Below are positions 35,151 through 48,276 of a DNA stretch of 64,000 nt, in pieces; position 1 is the first letter of the stretch, and each line of letters starts with the position of its first letter. Source of the stretch: Myotis daubentonii (taxonomy: Eukaryota; Chordata; Mammalia; Chiroptera; Vespertilionidae). Where the stretch lies: contig NC_081841.1 in the NCBI RefSeq assembly GCF_963259705.1, positions 34,251,358 to 34,315,357 on the forward strand, written 5' to 3'. A program made the translations under genes and the position numbers. The notes under the pieces were generated by a model, which did not search any database, was not told the origin of the DNA, and worked only from the letters and a program-made list of their open reading frames with translations.

Positions 35151-35510
35151 AGGGAGTCCCAAAAATTGTATACACACTTTATTTTTTAAAATATATTTTA
35201 TTCATTTTTTACAGAGAGGAAGGGAGAGGGATAGAGAGCTAGAAACATCAATGAGAGAGAAACATCGATCAGCTGCCTCCTGCACACTCCCTACTGGGGA
35301 TGTGCCTGCAACCAAGATACATGTCTTTGACAGGAATCAAACCTGGGACCCTTGAGTATGCAGGCCGACGCTCTATCCACTGAGCCAGACTGGCTAGGGC
35401 TGTATACACACTTTAACAGCTGATAGCTCAGTTTTGAAAATGAAAATGTATTTTAATAAACAATGCCTTTATTATGCAAAGTGTGTGTATACATTTTTGG
35501 GTGGACACCT
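35151..35510. mobile_element. mariner-type MITE interrupted by a Ves SINE
   Basis: The left end GGGAGTCCCAAAAATTGTATACACAC and the complement of the right end (AGGTGTCCACCCAAAAATG, then TATACACACAC) form imperfect inverted repeats of about 30 bp. TA dinucleotides flank both ends. Without the SINE and its duplicated target the element is about 126 bp, non-coding, and typical of a miniature Tc1/mariner element. Confidence 0.78.
35167..35415 (-). mobile_element. Ves SINE nested in the mariner-type MITE
   Basis: Body 35182-35400 on the minus strand. A 15-bp duplication TGTATACACACTTTA (35167-35181 and 35401-35415) is drawn from the MITE's left inverted repeat, which fixes the order: MITE first, Ves later. 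Confidence 0.94.
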
Positions 35511-38500
35511 TATATGTAAAACATTAGGCAATTTCCAAAAAGCACAAGATCAACATTAAAACAGATTTTAAGGTGTATTGTATAAAATAAACTGTACTCT
35601 GGTTCAGTAATACATGTGATAGCACTGGCCATAGTCAATGAGAAGCCTCATCTCAATGCAATCTCTTTGGTTATTGTGGCATCTAAATTTTTGTCAACTT
35701 GCTAAATGAACTAGGATCTCAAAATTTATATGCATTTATTGAATTCTTACAAAAATAAAATATATATGTTATGTTTATTCCTCACTTGGTTTCCTCCTAT
35801 TAATTGAATATTCAAATTATTTCTCTACTTTTCTGTTAATTTGTAAGCAGTTTAAATTACATCTCAGTACATACATGAACATATTAAATTGCCAATAGTC
35901 TGACAGTTTTAACAAAAATGGCAATTTATATAGTTAAACCTAATATATTACAAATGTATTTCTCCGTTCCTCCTTTGTTTGCCTGCCATCCTTTAAGACA
36001 CAAAGAAGCTTTCTCATTTATGTGATCAAACCTAGCAAGAATTTTCTTTTGCGATTTGCCTCTGATATAATGCTTAAAAATAACTTTCAACCCTACCCCC
36101 AACTTATATAAATATTCACCAACACTATCTCTTAATACCCTTATGGATTCTTTAATTAAGAATTTATACCTTTAACCTTTCTAGAATTTACATCAGCAAT
36201 AGTATAAGAGATTTAACTTATTTCTAAATATTAGAAAATTGTTCTAAAACCAATTCATTCACACAGATTTAAAATGCCTAAAATTACACTTGCATAAAAA
36301 AGCTTTCCCACGTTAAGAGGGAATGAAATTCCCTAATTGCAGGTCTAACATCATGTTTATATTACATTACATTATGTTATATTATATTATGGTATAGTAT
36401 GTCATGCCATATTATACAGTATTATACAGCAAATTTTTTTTACAAAATATGAGTTTTTAAAAAAAATTCTCTACTAACAGATTCATAGATACAAATATCA
36501 TATAAGAAAATAAATATCACAGTCCATAATTACTTTTAAAATTAGTAAATATTTATTACATTTTATAATGAATCTCAGCAGTTCAACTTCACCAATTTAT
36601 GCAAAATGTATTTTCATTTACTGAATGTGACCATGGGCAAGACTTCTTCCATTGAGAATATGTATAACCTAATTATGCAAAAAGTTTTATGGAGACACTT
36701 TGTGTTCAAGGTTTTTTCTCAAATTAAATTATTATTGTTAGAACTGCTTCTTTGTTACTTAGTATTCTAAAGAAAGATGCAAAATTAAGCCATTGCTTGC
36801 TCATATACATTATTTTAAAGACTTCTGGTCAGCAGTTCATGCATAATTTTATTTGGAAGGAAAAATCCTCCTAATTATAATTGCTGAATAACAAAACAAT
36901 ACTCAAGCAGTTGTTATTAAATTATTAAGATGCATATGATCAGCTGACTTGCATAAAATAATACAATTCTAATTTTCCTGTAACTTTTGAATGATTCTCA
37001 CTCATTATTCCTTATCAATCAGGAAGCTGAAAGTCAAAGGAATTCTACATAGACCATTATTCTCTGCCATGCTTGCGTTTTAGAGCTGCTTCAAGTGGAT
37101 TAGCATTGGCTACTCAAGTAGCAATATCTGGTTCCAAGACCAGTACAATGGAGCATCTCTAGTTAATTGCATTATCTTACTTATGTTACATTTCAAAATG
37201 AACTCTGCAATTCAAATTGTGCTAATGAAATTCCCCTGGTGCCTATGTACATACACTCGAAACACCCAGAAAAATAAGCTTCTAACTTTATGTTAAACTA
37301 TTCAGATGGATATCAATATTTGCAGGTAGAGCATGAAGACAAGCACCATCAGGCCTTTAAACAAATAATTTTGAGTTAAGAAAAACTATAAGAGTATAAT
37401 GCTCTTAGATTTAAATATTCTGTTAGCGTGCTATTCATGGTGTTTTTGCCTACAATGTTTTATTAGCTTGAGAAAACTAAGCTGAAAGTATTTCTAAAAA
37501 GGCGTCTGTTCAAGAGGTTGACCGTAGCAATAAAAGATGATCTGCCATGATTTATAAGGGGTTATGAAAAAATGAGGTATAGAATTTTATACTGTTCAGG
37601 AAATATAGAATCACATAATGAGTTATTAATGAGGACACAGGGATTCAAATCAAAGACCGCACTTCGAGGAATCAGTTCTACCATATGTTGCTAAGAACTG
37701 TGGATGAAGGTATAGAACATGGGCAGTTAGTCACACAGGTACAAAGCATCACAAGCCCTGTATCTGTATAACTGTGTAAATCAGCGCCTTCTTTTTTTCT
37801 GCCCCTTTTTGTTGGCTTGTTGTGTATTTTTTTTTTCTTCTTGATAACCAGGGTTTTGATTTCAGAGGGTCATTGGATTTTGCCATAGCCTTTCAAGTCT
37901 TGTTAATTATTATGTGTTTGGAGTAATGCACATTTTTATCCACAGGTGGCAGACCTTTTTTAAATCAACTTCAATCATATTCAGTATTTTGTTTTGATGG
38001 TGTGAGTTCCCCCACCCCCTTCAACTGCCACCCACATTAAAATGTAAGAGTGTGCTGCTCAGAGTTCTCGTTAATGTTGCACAATTTAGATGACAGATTT
38101 GTCAACAAAGTGGCTCATTCTCAAAGGCCAGTGAACCCTGTCGAGATAAATGCCTTAAAAATTGTATATTGCAGAGTAATCTTTAATTATAAAGAACTCA
38201 CTTGACAATTTACAATATGTTGGGATTATTTTTCTTTTTCCAAGCAATAGAGAGTTTTACTTTCTAGATTAGGGTGACTGAAGGAAAAAAAAAAGGGGGA
38301 TTGGATTTGATGAACAGTTAAAGCAAAGAGCTTGCTTATTTGCAAGTAAAAGAGAAAGGTGACCAAAAGGTGTGTATAAAAAAACAACCACTTAGGATGA
38401 CAAATTATTAACTGGCTAAATGGTTAAAGCAAATAACTATAAATGCAGTGACATTTTAAAAGAATGTTAAAACAGAAGGAGATAGGCAAACAAAAATAAC

Positions 38501-38999
38501 TACCACCAATATTCTCAATTTACCTCTGCAAAATCTTAGATTTACAATACCTATGCAAGGTACTTATAGTTTGCGTGTTACTTTTGTTCAATGCAATATA
38601 AAACCTGATATTCAACTCAGCCTTTTTGTGCATACTGTTGATATATGTAGAGGATGTTTGTACATGATGTATTTCAATTTGTACGAAAACAAAATATTCA
38701 TAATTTTATATTTCTAAAACATTTTGGCAATACTTGATATCCTATATTAAATTTCTTTAAAGAAAAAGAATACTGGAAAAATAAATGCATATTTTAATAT
38801 CCTATTATTCTTCATTTCCAATGTGGGAAATTCTTAATAACTATCTTAAATTATTTTTCCTAAATTTGAAAGATTTAGCAACTTAAGTTATACTGTTTGC
38901 AACTATGTATCTCCCTCATATAATGAACCACTAAAGAAATAAAACTTAAAAAAAAGAAATAAAACTTTTCATAACTATTTGCTGTTTTATTTTAACACT
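35511..38999. other. repeat-poor tract, candidate conserved non-coding DNA
   Basis: About 3.5 kb without recognised transposons. It includes a TTATA-type low-complexity patch at 36355-36430. The stretch 36880-38290 contains many homeodomain-like cores (TAATTATAATTG, GTTAATTGC, TTTAATTATAAAG). No exon seen. Conservation is a guess until aligned. Confidence 0.35.
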
Positions 39000-39951
39000 T
39001 ATCAATTATGAAATACATGTATACAACATATGCAGTTTTACAAATGGTTAGAAAGCATGTACCCATGTAACCACCACACAGGACATCACTGACACTCTCC
39101 CTTGGGTGAGAAGTGCTCTGATCCAAATCTCCCTCCCTCAGCTCAGTTTCTTTTTTCATTTCCAGAGATCAGCATCCATGGCTCATTTAGTAGTATTTTC
39201 TCACATTTCTTTATAGTTTTACCATCTACAATGCATTTCTGAACAATATAATTATTGGCCTGAAATCGTCCTGTATATATTCTTATGTCTTTGATTTTTC
39301 CCCACTTAGTATTAATTAGATCACTAACATATGACCATTGTCATCACTTCATATTTTATTGAATGACTATTCTGCATTTTCTCTCTGCTCGGTGGCAAAC
39401 GAATTGTCTCCAATGTTTGGCAAATACAAATGTTTCTGCTGTGACTATTCTTGACCATGTCTCCTGATATGCAAATGCACATATTTCTACAAGATGCTTA
39501 TCTACTGTTGCTATACTTAAGCAGTGGTATACATTTACTAGGTCCTATATCAGAAAGTGATTGTTCCCTTTTAGATCCCAACAAGTGCTCTGTGAGCGTT
39601 GATGCTGCTCTGCATCCTTGTCAATGCTCTAACCTGCCAGCCATTTTTGTTTTCCCCCTCTGAAGCATTCATGGTGGGATCTCATTATGAGTTAATTTGT
39701 ATTTCCTTGACTAATTGTGAGACTACACACTTCTTTTTTATATGTTCGGGCAGTTGGACATATTATTGGACATTAGGATTTGTTGTTTTGCCTATTTTTC
39801 TATTGGATTATGTGAAGTTTGACATTGATTCTTAGTTTTAAAAAATCTATTCTGGATACCACCTGTGTCAATGATGTTTTGCAAATTTTTTTCTACCACT
39901 CTGTGTCCTGTCTTTTTACTCTTGTTATGGTGTACCTTACAAACAAGAAAC

Positions 39952-40171
39952 AATAATGTAGCCCCTAATACAAATGATAAACATTGGCTGATATGATGTG
40001 TCATCATGAATTGTTAAAAAATGCATCACTAGGGTGGGGAGGTGATAATGGGGGAGGATGTGTGTGTTGGGGGAAGGGGAGAGGTAGTATCTGGGAAATC
40101 TTTGTACCTTTTGCTAATGGTGTTGTGAACCAACAACTTCTCTGAAAAATAGTCTACTAAAAATAATGTAG
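39952..40171 (+). mobile_element. L1 3'-UTR fragment inserted in the older L1M
   Basis: The 200-bp insert 39962-40161 has a G-rich segment, CTGGGAAATCTTTGTACC, and an end with TAGTCTACTAAAA, resembling L1MA/L1MB 3' UTRs. A 10-bp duplication AATAATGTAG sits at 39952-39961 and 40162-40171. Orientation is opposite to the host L1M. Confidence 0.72.
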
Positions 40172-40303
40172 TATATGTGCTTTTTTTCCTACTCCAGGTC
40201 ATAAAGTTATTGTCTTAGATTCTCTTGTATAAGAATATGAGATAATCTCTTATAGGAGATTTTCTTATTGTTTTGCCTCTTACACTTAGTTTTTGACTAA
40301 CTA

Positions 40304-40307
<4 letters not shown>

Positions 40308-40348
<41 letters not shown>
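40308..40348. repeat. (TG)n microsatellite
   Basis: About 20 uninterrupted TG units inside the antisense L1M. Confidence 0.97.
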
Positions 40349-40353
<5 letters not shown>

Positions 40354-40662
40354 GAGGTTGAGATCCAATTTCATTTTTTTCCATTACAATCACTTTTCCC
40401 AGTATTGTGCATTTAAAAGTCTGTTATTTCTCTACTGCTTTTAAGTACCACCTTTATTATAAATAAAACATCCACATGTCCATGAGGTTTCTGAGCTCTT
40501 TGTTCTTTCTCATTTGTATACTTACCTACCCCTGCAGTAATGCCACACTTACTGAATTATGAGAGCTATATAATATTGGCAGGGCAAGTACTCCCACCCA
40601 GTCTTTCTTTTTTTGTCTTGACTATTCTTTGCCTTTTGCATTTCAGAATCAACTTGTCACAT

Positions 40663-40706
40663 CACACACACACACACACACACAAAAACAAACAAACAAA
40701 CAAAAA
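40663..40706. repeat. (CA)n followed by (CAAA)n
   Basis: About 11 CA units pass directly into AAAC/CAAA repeats. Confidence 0.95.
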
Positions 40707-41870
40707 CTATCCAAACAAATAACAAAGAAACAAACACAAAACAACCCGCTGGCATTTTGATTGTGATTACATTGTACTTACAAATCAATTTGGGAGTAAG
40801 GGACATCTCTACACTATTGAATCTTTCAGTATATAAACATGGTTTATCTCATCAATTAATCCAACCCTGAAAATATTTCTTAATAGTTTCACAATTTTTC
40901 CCATAGAGGTACTGCACATCTCTTATTACTGTATACTAGATAAAAATTGATACTGATATATAGAAATATAGTTGATTTCAGTATATGCATCAACTTTACT
41001 AAATTCTCTTACTAACTCATATCATTTGCCAATAATGACAAGTCGTTGGTTGGTTCTCAAGCCCATTAACTTTATTTCTTTACTTTGCTTTACTACATTG
41101 GCTGTTGTGATGTTGCCTTTGTCATCCCTGATAATGGTTGTTTGCCCCTTGCCATTTGCTCTCTTGCTCAATCTCATCAGAGCTTTGGAAAACTCATTCA
41201 TCATTGGCAGCAATCGATGTTCCACTTTCTTTGTCCTCTCTTTCACTTCATTAAGTTTGCTCTTACTTCAATTTCTTCCTTCTGCTACTTTTAAGTTTAT
41301 TTTTTTGGTCTTTTTGAAATTTCTTCTTGGACTAATAATTTTACTCTGTTTTTCTAATACATTTATTTAAGGCATAATTTTCCCAGTAAATACATCTTAC
41401 AGGCATTGTATAATTGATACACTTAGAGTGTTCACTTTTGTTTAAAATATTTATAATTTCTATTGTGATTTCTTTTTAATTTTGAAACTTTTTCTAGCTA
41501 TATGTTTGTTATTTATTTGAAGCTTAATTTAATCATGATTCCAAATCTTTGAAATGGCTGAGAACTAATATATGACAGTGTGCCATTAATGTTTATAACT
41601 GTTCCATGTGTTCTTCAAAATAAAGTGAATTTTGTAAATGTATGCAAGATTGTATATATGTCTATCAGGTCATTGCTTAATCTTGTCTTTCAACTCTACA
41701 TCCTTACTAACTTTCTCTATCCATTTATTCCATCTGTTGCTGAGAGAAGTGTGATACTATCACTGTTATTGTAGATCTGTTTCCTTAATAATTTTTAAGT
41801 TTATGTTATTAGGGGCATTTAGATTTAAAATTATTCTATCTTCCTATTAAATTGAAACTTTAATAATTTA

Positions 41871-42245
41871 TAAATTGATTATCTTCAGTACCCTTTGGGG
41901 CTTTAAAATCTCTTTTGTAGACATTAGTGTTTACATGATAAGTTATTTGCATGATACGGTGTATTCCTTTATTATTTAGGTCATACAGATGAGGAATCAG
42001 TGCTTAAGGAATATACCCAACAATAGACAGACATAAGTGGCACTGAACCCAAACAGTGCGCCTCCAACACCTATGCTCCTCAACATTATGTTTCTCTTAC
42101 AAGTTACGAAGATTGAAGTCAGCTTAGTTTCAGGGGTAAAATGCTCTCACTCTAATGTCTTCAAAAAATTTCTCACAGATTGCTACCTCATTGTGATTTT
42201 TCACTTAGCTTTAACTTAATTTCTCACTCCTTTAATATTCTAAAG
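41871..42245. other. unique or unrecognised old repeat sequence
   Basis: A GATGAGGAATCAGTGCTTAAG segment near 41990 could be a MIR scrap. Otherwise unassigned. Confidence 0.3.
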
Positions 42246-42480
42246 CAGTGTTTTTTAGCTGGTGTGCCATAAGAATTCTTAAGACATGGAATACCTCATT
42301 GTTTAGATTGTCAAATAAAAAAAATGACAGCAGCCAACACAACAATAGCTATCTGGTACAAATGAATCAAAAGTATACCTATTTTTTTGTCAGATTTGCA
42401 AGAAATGTATGTTTTGATATGCGCTGCAAAATTTTGGTAATTAGTTTATGTGTGCCATCAAATGAAAATGTTGAAAATCG
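42246..42480. mobile_element. non-autonomous hAT element, CAGTG/CAGCG type
   Basis: Starts CAGTGTTTTTTAGCTGGTGTGCC and ends with ATGTTGAAAATCG, which reads CGATTTTCAACAT on the other strand. These are imperfect inverted termini seen in eutherian hAT-Charlie relatives. A partial duplication CTAAAG flanks both ends. It may be one of the Ricksha-like or Charlie families; the name is not certain. Confidence 0.65.
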
Positions 42481-42509
42481 CTAAAGTAAGAGAATACTTT
42501 TAAAAATAC

Positions 42510-43500
42510 TTAATCAAAATTCTTAGTCAGAACTGTATAATATCCTATAACATGAAAGTGCTCAAATTTATCTAATCACTGTTGGGCAGTTTAATTAACC
42601 TCAAATTATTCCCATTATAAATATATGAAAATTAACATTTTTACATACTAAATGTTAACACCTTTAATTATTTCATTAAGTTAAGTTTCTTGGAAGTGAA
42701 ATTGCCAGACACTGTTACTTAGGCTCTAATATCTGTTCTCTTATTATCCCACTTAATAACCACTCCACAATTATATTGCAAGACAAAAACTACATTTTCC
42801 AGCCTCCCTTGCAGTGTGGCACGGCCATGTGATTCTGTTCTAGCCAAGGGAATGTAAGTGGAAAGAATGTGGAATCTTTCAGAAGACATCCTTAAAGGGA
42901 GAAAGCATGACCTTCTCCTAGAAGTATTCCCTCGCTGTAAATGGAGTATGAATATGAAGGCAGGTATGCCAATACTAGGTACTCCAAGACATTAGGTAAA
43001 GCCACATGTTCAGAGTAAAAGATGAAGGATCTGGGCCCATGAGGACTGTGGAGCCATCCAACCACTCTGAACTGCCTACACAGACTTCACATCAATGAGA
43101 TATCGAGTTCTATCGTTTTAAAACTATTTCAGATTACTTGCAATCAAGTGCGCTTCAAAGGAACAGAGTAGAAATGTTGCATAGAATGCTTTAGAAACAT
43201 GTAAGGCTCTTCACAGAGATGGCTAAATTACTTCCTGGAAAGTTGAGCAAATATAACCTTTTCCCAACATTATTGAAAGCACCCATCTCTCCACATTCTA
43301 GTTCCAGCACTGTCATTCCAAACCACTTTTTACTAGTTAGATAGTAAGTGATAGTAACTTTTCACTAGATGAATAGTAACTTGCATTTCTTTTGTTTAGT
43401 TTTTTATATTCAAATTAAATTCCTCAGTAATCATTTGTTCTTATGTCTTATTTTTAAAATTATGTTAGTGTCTTTCTTATAATATAACAGTAATGTTTTT
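42510..43500 (-). mobile_element. ancient L1M 3' part, antisense, split
   Basis: Two blocks, 42510-42715 (TCTTGGAAGTGAAATTGCC) and 43200-43500 (GCACCCATCTCTCCACATTC, then ACTTGCATTTCTTTTG), are consecutive parts of an antisense L1 3' region. They are separated by about 480 bp of a different repeat. Boundaries are approximate. Confidence 0.6.
42740..43170. mobile_element. mammalian interspersed repeat inserted in the L1M, family not named
   Basis: Contains TTTTCCAGCCTCCCTTGCAG, GCCATGTGATTCTGTTCTAG and CATCCTTAAAGGGAG, a pattern I recognise as a common old mammalian repeat but cannot place in a named family. Confidence 0.4.
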
Positions 43501-43736
43501 CTTTTTTTTTTTTTTAAATATATTTTATTGATATTTTACAGAGAGGAAGGGAGAGAGATAGAGAGTTAGAAACATCGATGAGAGAGAAACATCGATCAGC
43601 TGCCTCCTGCACATCTCCTACTGGGGATATGCCCGCAACCCAGGTACATGCCCTTGACCGGAATTGAACCTGGGACCCTTCAGTCCGCAGGCCGACGCTC
43701 TATCCACTGAGCCAAACCGGTTTCGGCATGTTTTTC
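43493..43736 (-). mobile_element. Ves SINE, full-length, young
   Basis: Body 43502-43727 on the minus strand. The head is intact and the B box has one change (GGTTCAATTCC). Short duplication ATGTTTTTC at 43493-43501 and 43728-43736. Confidence 0.94.
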
Positions 43737-46700
43737 ATATTTATTAGAAGCAGGCCAGTTTGTGGTTTGTCTTTTACTTTTACTTACACTGGTAGTTTCA
43801 CTAGTAAAATTATAGAAGTTTTACATTTGCAGTATTCATTTGTGACTTGTTCCACTTCTATTAGCATAAAATCCATTACTCACCACTACTTCCTGCATAT
43901 TAGATTTCATTTGTCTGTGACTACATGAAGCTTTATTTATAAATTTAAAAATATTATTTAGATTTGTAATAATTTAGTTTTTAAAGAAGTTAAAAACCAC
44001 TGTTGTTTCTAAGGGCTTTCACAAATAAATGTGTAACTTGAAGTTCTAGTCTCAAGATGTTAAGTATGGATTAGTAAACAAGTAAGTTTTAGTTCACTTT
44101 GCAAGAAGACCACTTTTTTCTCATTCTTTTTAGGACTCGAAAGAGAATGCCTTTTCCATCCTACGAACCTCTTCACAACAACAGGATCACTTATCTCCAA
44201 ACTTTTCTGAGGCCACCCCAAGACAGTCAGTCAGCCACAGATTAGAAAAGGATTTTCAACTGTTGGTCTGTGGTGAAACCTTCAGTTCCTATTTCCAAGA
44301 GTATTAGTTTTTTTAAAAAAACAAACAAGAGTTTCATAAATGCCTACACAGATAGATGCCCACAAATGAATTGGAATGGGCCTTGTCAAAATTGCACTTC
44401 TGTATGTGTTTATGAAAGCATACCCTAGAATATTTAGTAGACTATGGAAAATTTTGTAAAATGTGTGATCTACTCATTGTGACTCTAAATATTTCTTTTG
44501 CACCACCAACAACAAATTATCAACTGTTTTAAAACACATTTATCAATGGAAATAAAAAGCTTTTGCAACTTTAAGAAAACGTGTCTCTCATTAAGAAAAT
44601 GAAAATGCTGCTGCTATCATCTGCCAGTTTAGGGACATTACCTTTATAAGTTAATGTTTCAAAATCATAATTACATATCTAGTTGTCATCTGAATATTTA
44701 AAAGAAATATGTCCTATAGTTTTATATGCAGCTGTCATAAATTTTACTTATAAATTAAAAATAAGAGAAGGCACATAAACTTCCATTGTTGTGAAGTAAG
44801 CAAACGTAGTAATTGATTTATCAAAGGTGTGTATTATGTTTTTTATGAATGTACCTTTTTCCTGCCCAGTGCAGTGCCAAAATTCTCTGTTCAGCTTTCA
44901 GAATCTTGTAAACAGATTCAAACAGGAATCATGTCATCAGCAAAAGGAATGCTAGAAAAAATAAAATAAAACAATTAACAATGCACATTTCTTTTTTAGT
45001 AAATCTATCAACATAAGACTTGTGGAAGCAGGAGGGAGCTAAGCTTTTCAAACAATGTATGAATATATACATATGTAAATGTATAGAAATATATAATAAT
45101 TATAATAGAGTCATTGTTTATGAAAAAAGGCATTAATTTGGCATTGTAATGCCACCAGAGTTAATCTAAAAATGTATATGAATATAAGTTATGTTATATT
45201 CATATATATATAGATATGTTAATTCCCTTAGAAGCTGTTCATTTTGTCTAATTTTCATGTAAACATCCTGCAGATACTGTAGGACAGGAAAATTCTTATT
45301 TCTTGAAATGATTTATGAACGATCTCCAGGTATCCTCATAGGTCCCTTATTTGATTCCATTCAAACATATGACAGTGATGGTCAGCTCGTAATTGTTTTG
45401 TGGGAGTCACCCAACTACCTCTACATTCACATCCCTTACTCCAGATATCTCTATGAATGACCAGCTCAACCTCAAAAACAATGTGCTTGCCACTTTCAGG
45501 AATGAATAAAACTCTGGCTTTGCTACCAAATTCCCCAGACTGGACAGAAATGGCCCTTGGCAATCAATAGAAATTCCCAAGCATCAGACTTCTGAAAGCA
45601 GGGAACATGCATATGGTGGCAGCCACAGCACCAGTTCCAGCTCCGTCTCTTTCCTGTCAGTTCAGTTCATGGAGAACTGAGTACTGCTTCAGTGTTCATT
45701 CATACTACACCCCCGATTGTTCAGTTTTGACCACAAGGCTTATGGAATTTGTGATGTTTTATTACCATAGAGTATCTGTCTGGAGCATGATTGGTAGGGA
45801 GGAATTTTACTTCATTCCACCCTCAGAACTCTTAACAATATTGACAAAAATCCTCAAGTCCCCTCGTAGACAAAGTGAAGACTGCATATTATTTCATTAG
45901 TTCATGAATTACTCCATTAGAGATTTTCCAAAATGACAAAAGTTATCAAAATTTTTGAACTTCAGGAATTATGCTGTTGCAATAAAATAAAGGTTGTCTG
46001 CCATTTTAAAATAATTATTTCTTTTCTTTAAAAATGTTGCTTCAAAATATACATCAAACTCTACTCTATTTTTCCCCAGTTAAGTGAAATGTCACATCTG
46101 ACTACCACAGAATTTACTTAAAAGCAAAACAGACAAATTGTGCCATATTCTATATTTGGGCAACACAGAGATACACAGGTGGTAATTTTACCCACAAGAG
46201 GGAGCCTGTATGTATATATTTTTTTGTCAAAGAACTCAAAAAACTTGAGTTAAAATATAAAATTCTAAAAAATTTGTTTGATGTCATAATCTTTATGTGA
46301 GGTCAAATTTTGAAATAGTCAAATTTCAGTAGGCATATTTTCCTTCAATTATAACATATCAGCATGTCAGAATATTAAAAATATAATTAGAATTTTTAAA
46401 AATTCCCAACCTATATTATAATTATTTTTTTTCATATATAAGAATACAGATGTAACTTCCAAAGCAGCCTAAGAGAAAATTCATTTGAGGTGCTAGCAAC
46501 ATTACTTGGGTAAAATTGACTAGCATTATTATTAGTGCCCTAAATCATAATTTACATAGAAGTAAAAGGATATTTCAGTCATCCCATATCATAAAAAGAA
46601 TCAAGATAAAAAGGGAAAGGAAATAGACTAGTATAAAACAATAATTTTCTAGGTATTTATGGAACAGAAAACACCCTATTTTTAAAATTATGGTGATGGT

Positions 46701-47074
46701 CATTCTCACTAATACCACTTAAAACTTGCCTAAGAAAGGCACCATGATGAAGTTTCTTTTCTTAGAGTTGTGAAAAGGGTCTCTTTTCTTAAAAAAAAGG
46801 AAAATTAAACTTGATTCCTTAATATCCTATAATCTCTATACATAATATCTTAAAACTCTGGGTTTTATAAAAATAAAATATATTCATTAACTTAAAAACC
46901 ACCTTATAAAAAATAATCTTGGCAACTTGTATCAAATCAAAATAATCTGTCCTATCACAATTAGGGACACAGTAATAATTCAGTTGAAATTTGTTTTGTG
47001 ATCCTTTGTAAAGACAGATGATAAACTGCCTATCCCTGCCACCCTCCTCAGTTCTCTTCTCAGCTACTTGAAGA
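43737..47074. other. repeat-poor sequence
   Basis: About 3.3 kb without confident repeat matches. The part 45310-45900 is less A+T-rich and contains a 97-codon frame (45607-45900) with no recognised similarity, no splice context and no partner exon. Confidence 0.35.
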
Positions 47075-47527
47075 TCCTATATAAGAAAGGCCTAATATGT
47101 TAAGTGTCCAGTCGACCAGTCAGCTGCTCAACCAATCAAAGCGTATATGCTAATGATATGCTAAGGCCGCTCAACTGCTGGCTATAACATGCACTGACCA
47201 TCAGGGGGCAGACAGTTGACCAGTAGACCAGTTGCTATTATGTGCACTGACCACCAGGGGGAAGACGCTCTGACCAGTAGGTTAGCTTGCTGCTGGGGTC
47301 TGGCCAATCAGGACTGAGTGAGATGGGTGGAACACACCCTGGAGCTGGCCAATCTCCTGTGTCCCTTCCTGGTCCCAATCATGCACCAGTTGGGGCCCTC
47401 GGCCTCACCTGCACCCTCTTGCAATCCAGGACCTCTCAGAGAATGCCAGCAAGCTGGTTTCGGCCCGATCCTGCAGGCCAGGCCGAGGGACCTCAGTGGT
47501 GCATGAATTCATGCACTGGGCCTCTAG
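47075..47527 (+). mobile_element. HeliBat-type Helitron, 453 bp
   Basis: Starts TCCTATATAAGAAAGGCCTA after host A. Ends with the perfect 18-bp palindrome GTGCATGAATTCATGCAC (47499-47516) and CTAG before host T. It carries two CTCF-like cores in the same orientation (47195-47211 and 47248-47264). No coding capacity; the 107-codon frame inside is compositional. Confidence 0.93.
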
Positions 47528-47676
47528 TATTACATTACAGGGGCAGGGAGTTGAGGAAGAAGGGGATAATCACTGCTGCTCTCCCTCTGGAGTTCCAACC
47601 TGCCCATTAAATCATTTTTTCTCCCACTAGTGACTGTGAATCTAATGGACCTAAAATCAATACCTTAAAAATGACA

Positions 47677-47924
47677 TAAAAATATATATTCAGCTCTGAC
47701 TGGTTTGGCTCAATGGGTAGAGCATCAGCCTATGGACTAAAGGGTCCCAGATTCAATTCCGGCCAAGGGCACATGCCTGGGTTGCTGGCTCAATCCCCAG
47801 TAAGGGGTGTGCAGGAGGCTGCTGATCAATGATTCTCTCTCATCATTGATGTTTCTATCTCTCTCCCTCTCCCTTCCTCTCTGAAATCAATAAAAAATAT
47901 ATATGTATTAAAAATATATATTCA
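47677..47924 (+). mobile_element. Ves SINE, moderately diverged
   Basis: Body 47693-47908, head GCTCTGACTGGTTTGGCTCA, B box damaged (ATTCAATTCC). A 16-bp duplication TAAAAATATATATTCA lies at 47677-47692 and 47909-47924. Confidence 0.93.
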
Positions 47925-48276
47925 TTTTATGGACTAACGTACCCTGGTGTCTGAATCCTAGTTACACCCTCTGCTTTTAAAAGGGGCAACAGTCTCCCTT
48001 CCACCAGTAAAAGTTGCTCAGTCACTCTGCAGCATGCGCTGTGGTGCTAGAGCGCAGCACAGGGAAAGACCACTGCTGCAGAAACTTTACGCCCGTGGCC
48101 TTGCACTTGTGTCAGGAGACACAATAAGGGACAGGCATGCAGGTAGCTTCAAAGAGCTTTGCCACATTCTGAGGTGGGTTTGCAGGTCTCTGTTTCCTTA
48201 TCTTGTTTCACAACTTATATAACATTTTGAGTGCATCAAATATTACATAATAGCATTGAAAAACAAACAAATAGAA
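47925..48276. other. unique sequence
   Basis: Nothing recognised between the Ves SINE and the L1 tail. Confidence 0.35.

Larger units (their letters stand above)
39000..41870 (-). mobile_element. ancient L1M, antisense, long
   Basis: Read on the minus strand this runs from ORF2 upstream of the RT domain (near 41870) to the 3' UTR (near 39000). Recognisable + strand segments include TTATAGTTTTACCATCTACA, GATGCTGCTCTGCATCCTTG, GTATTTCCTTGACTAATTGT, TCACTTTTCCCAGTATTGTG and TATCAGGTCATTGCTTAATC. The minus-strand frame 41022-41246 includes the ORF2-like IRDDKGNITTA. Many stops and frameshifts, so it is inactive. It is split by a younger insertion (39962-40161) and by expanded GT and CA tracts. 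Confidence 0.82.

Noticed and set aside
40972..41370. 132-codon plus-strand frame with membrane-like translation
   Set aside because: It is the antisense reading of an ancient L1 ORF2; the hydrophobic look comes from T-rich antisense sequence.
47287..47610. 107-codon frame
   Set aside because: Falls inside and just past a Helitron, and is explained by its GC-rich interior.
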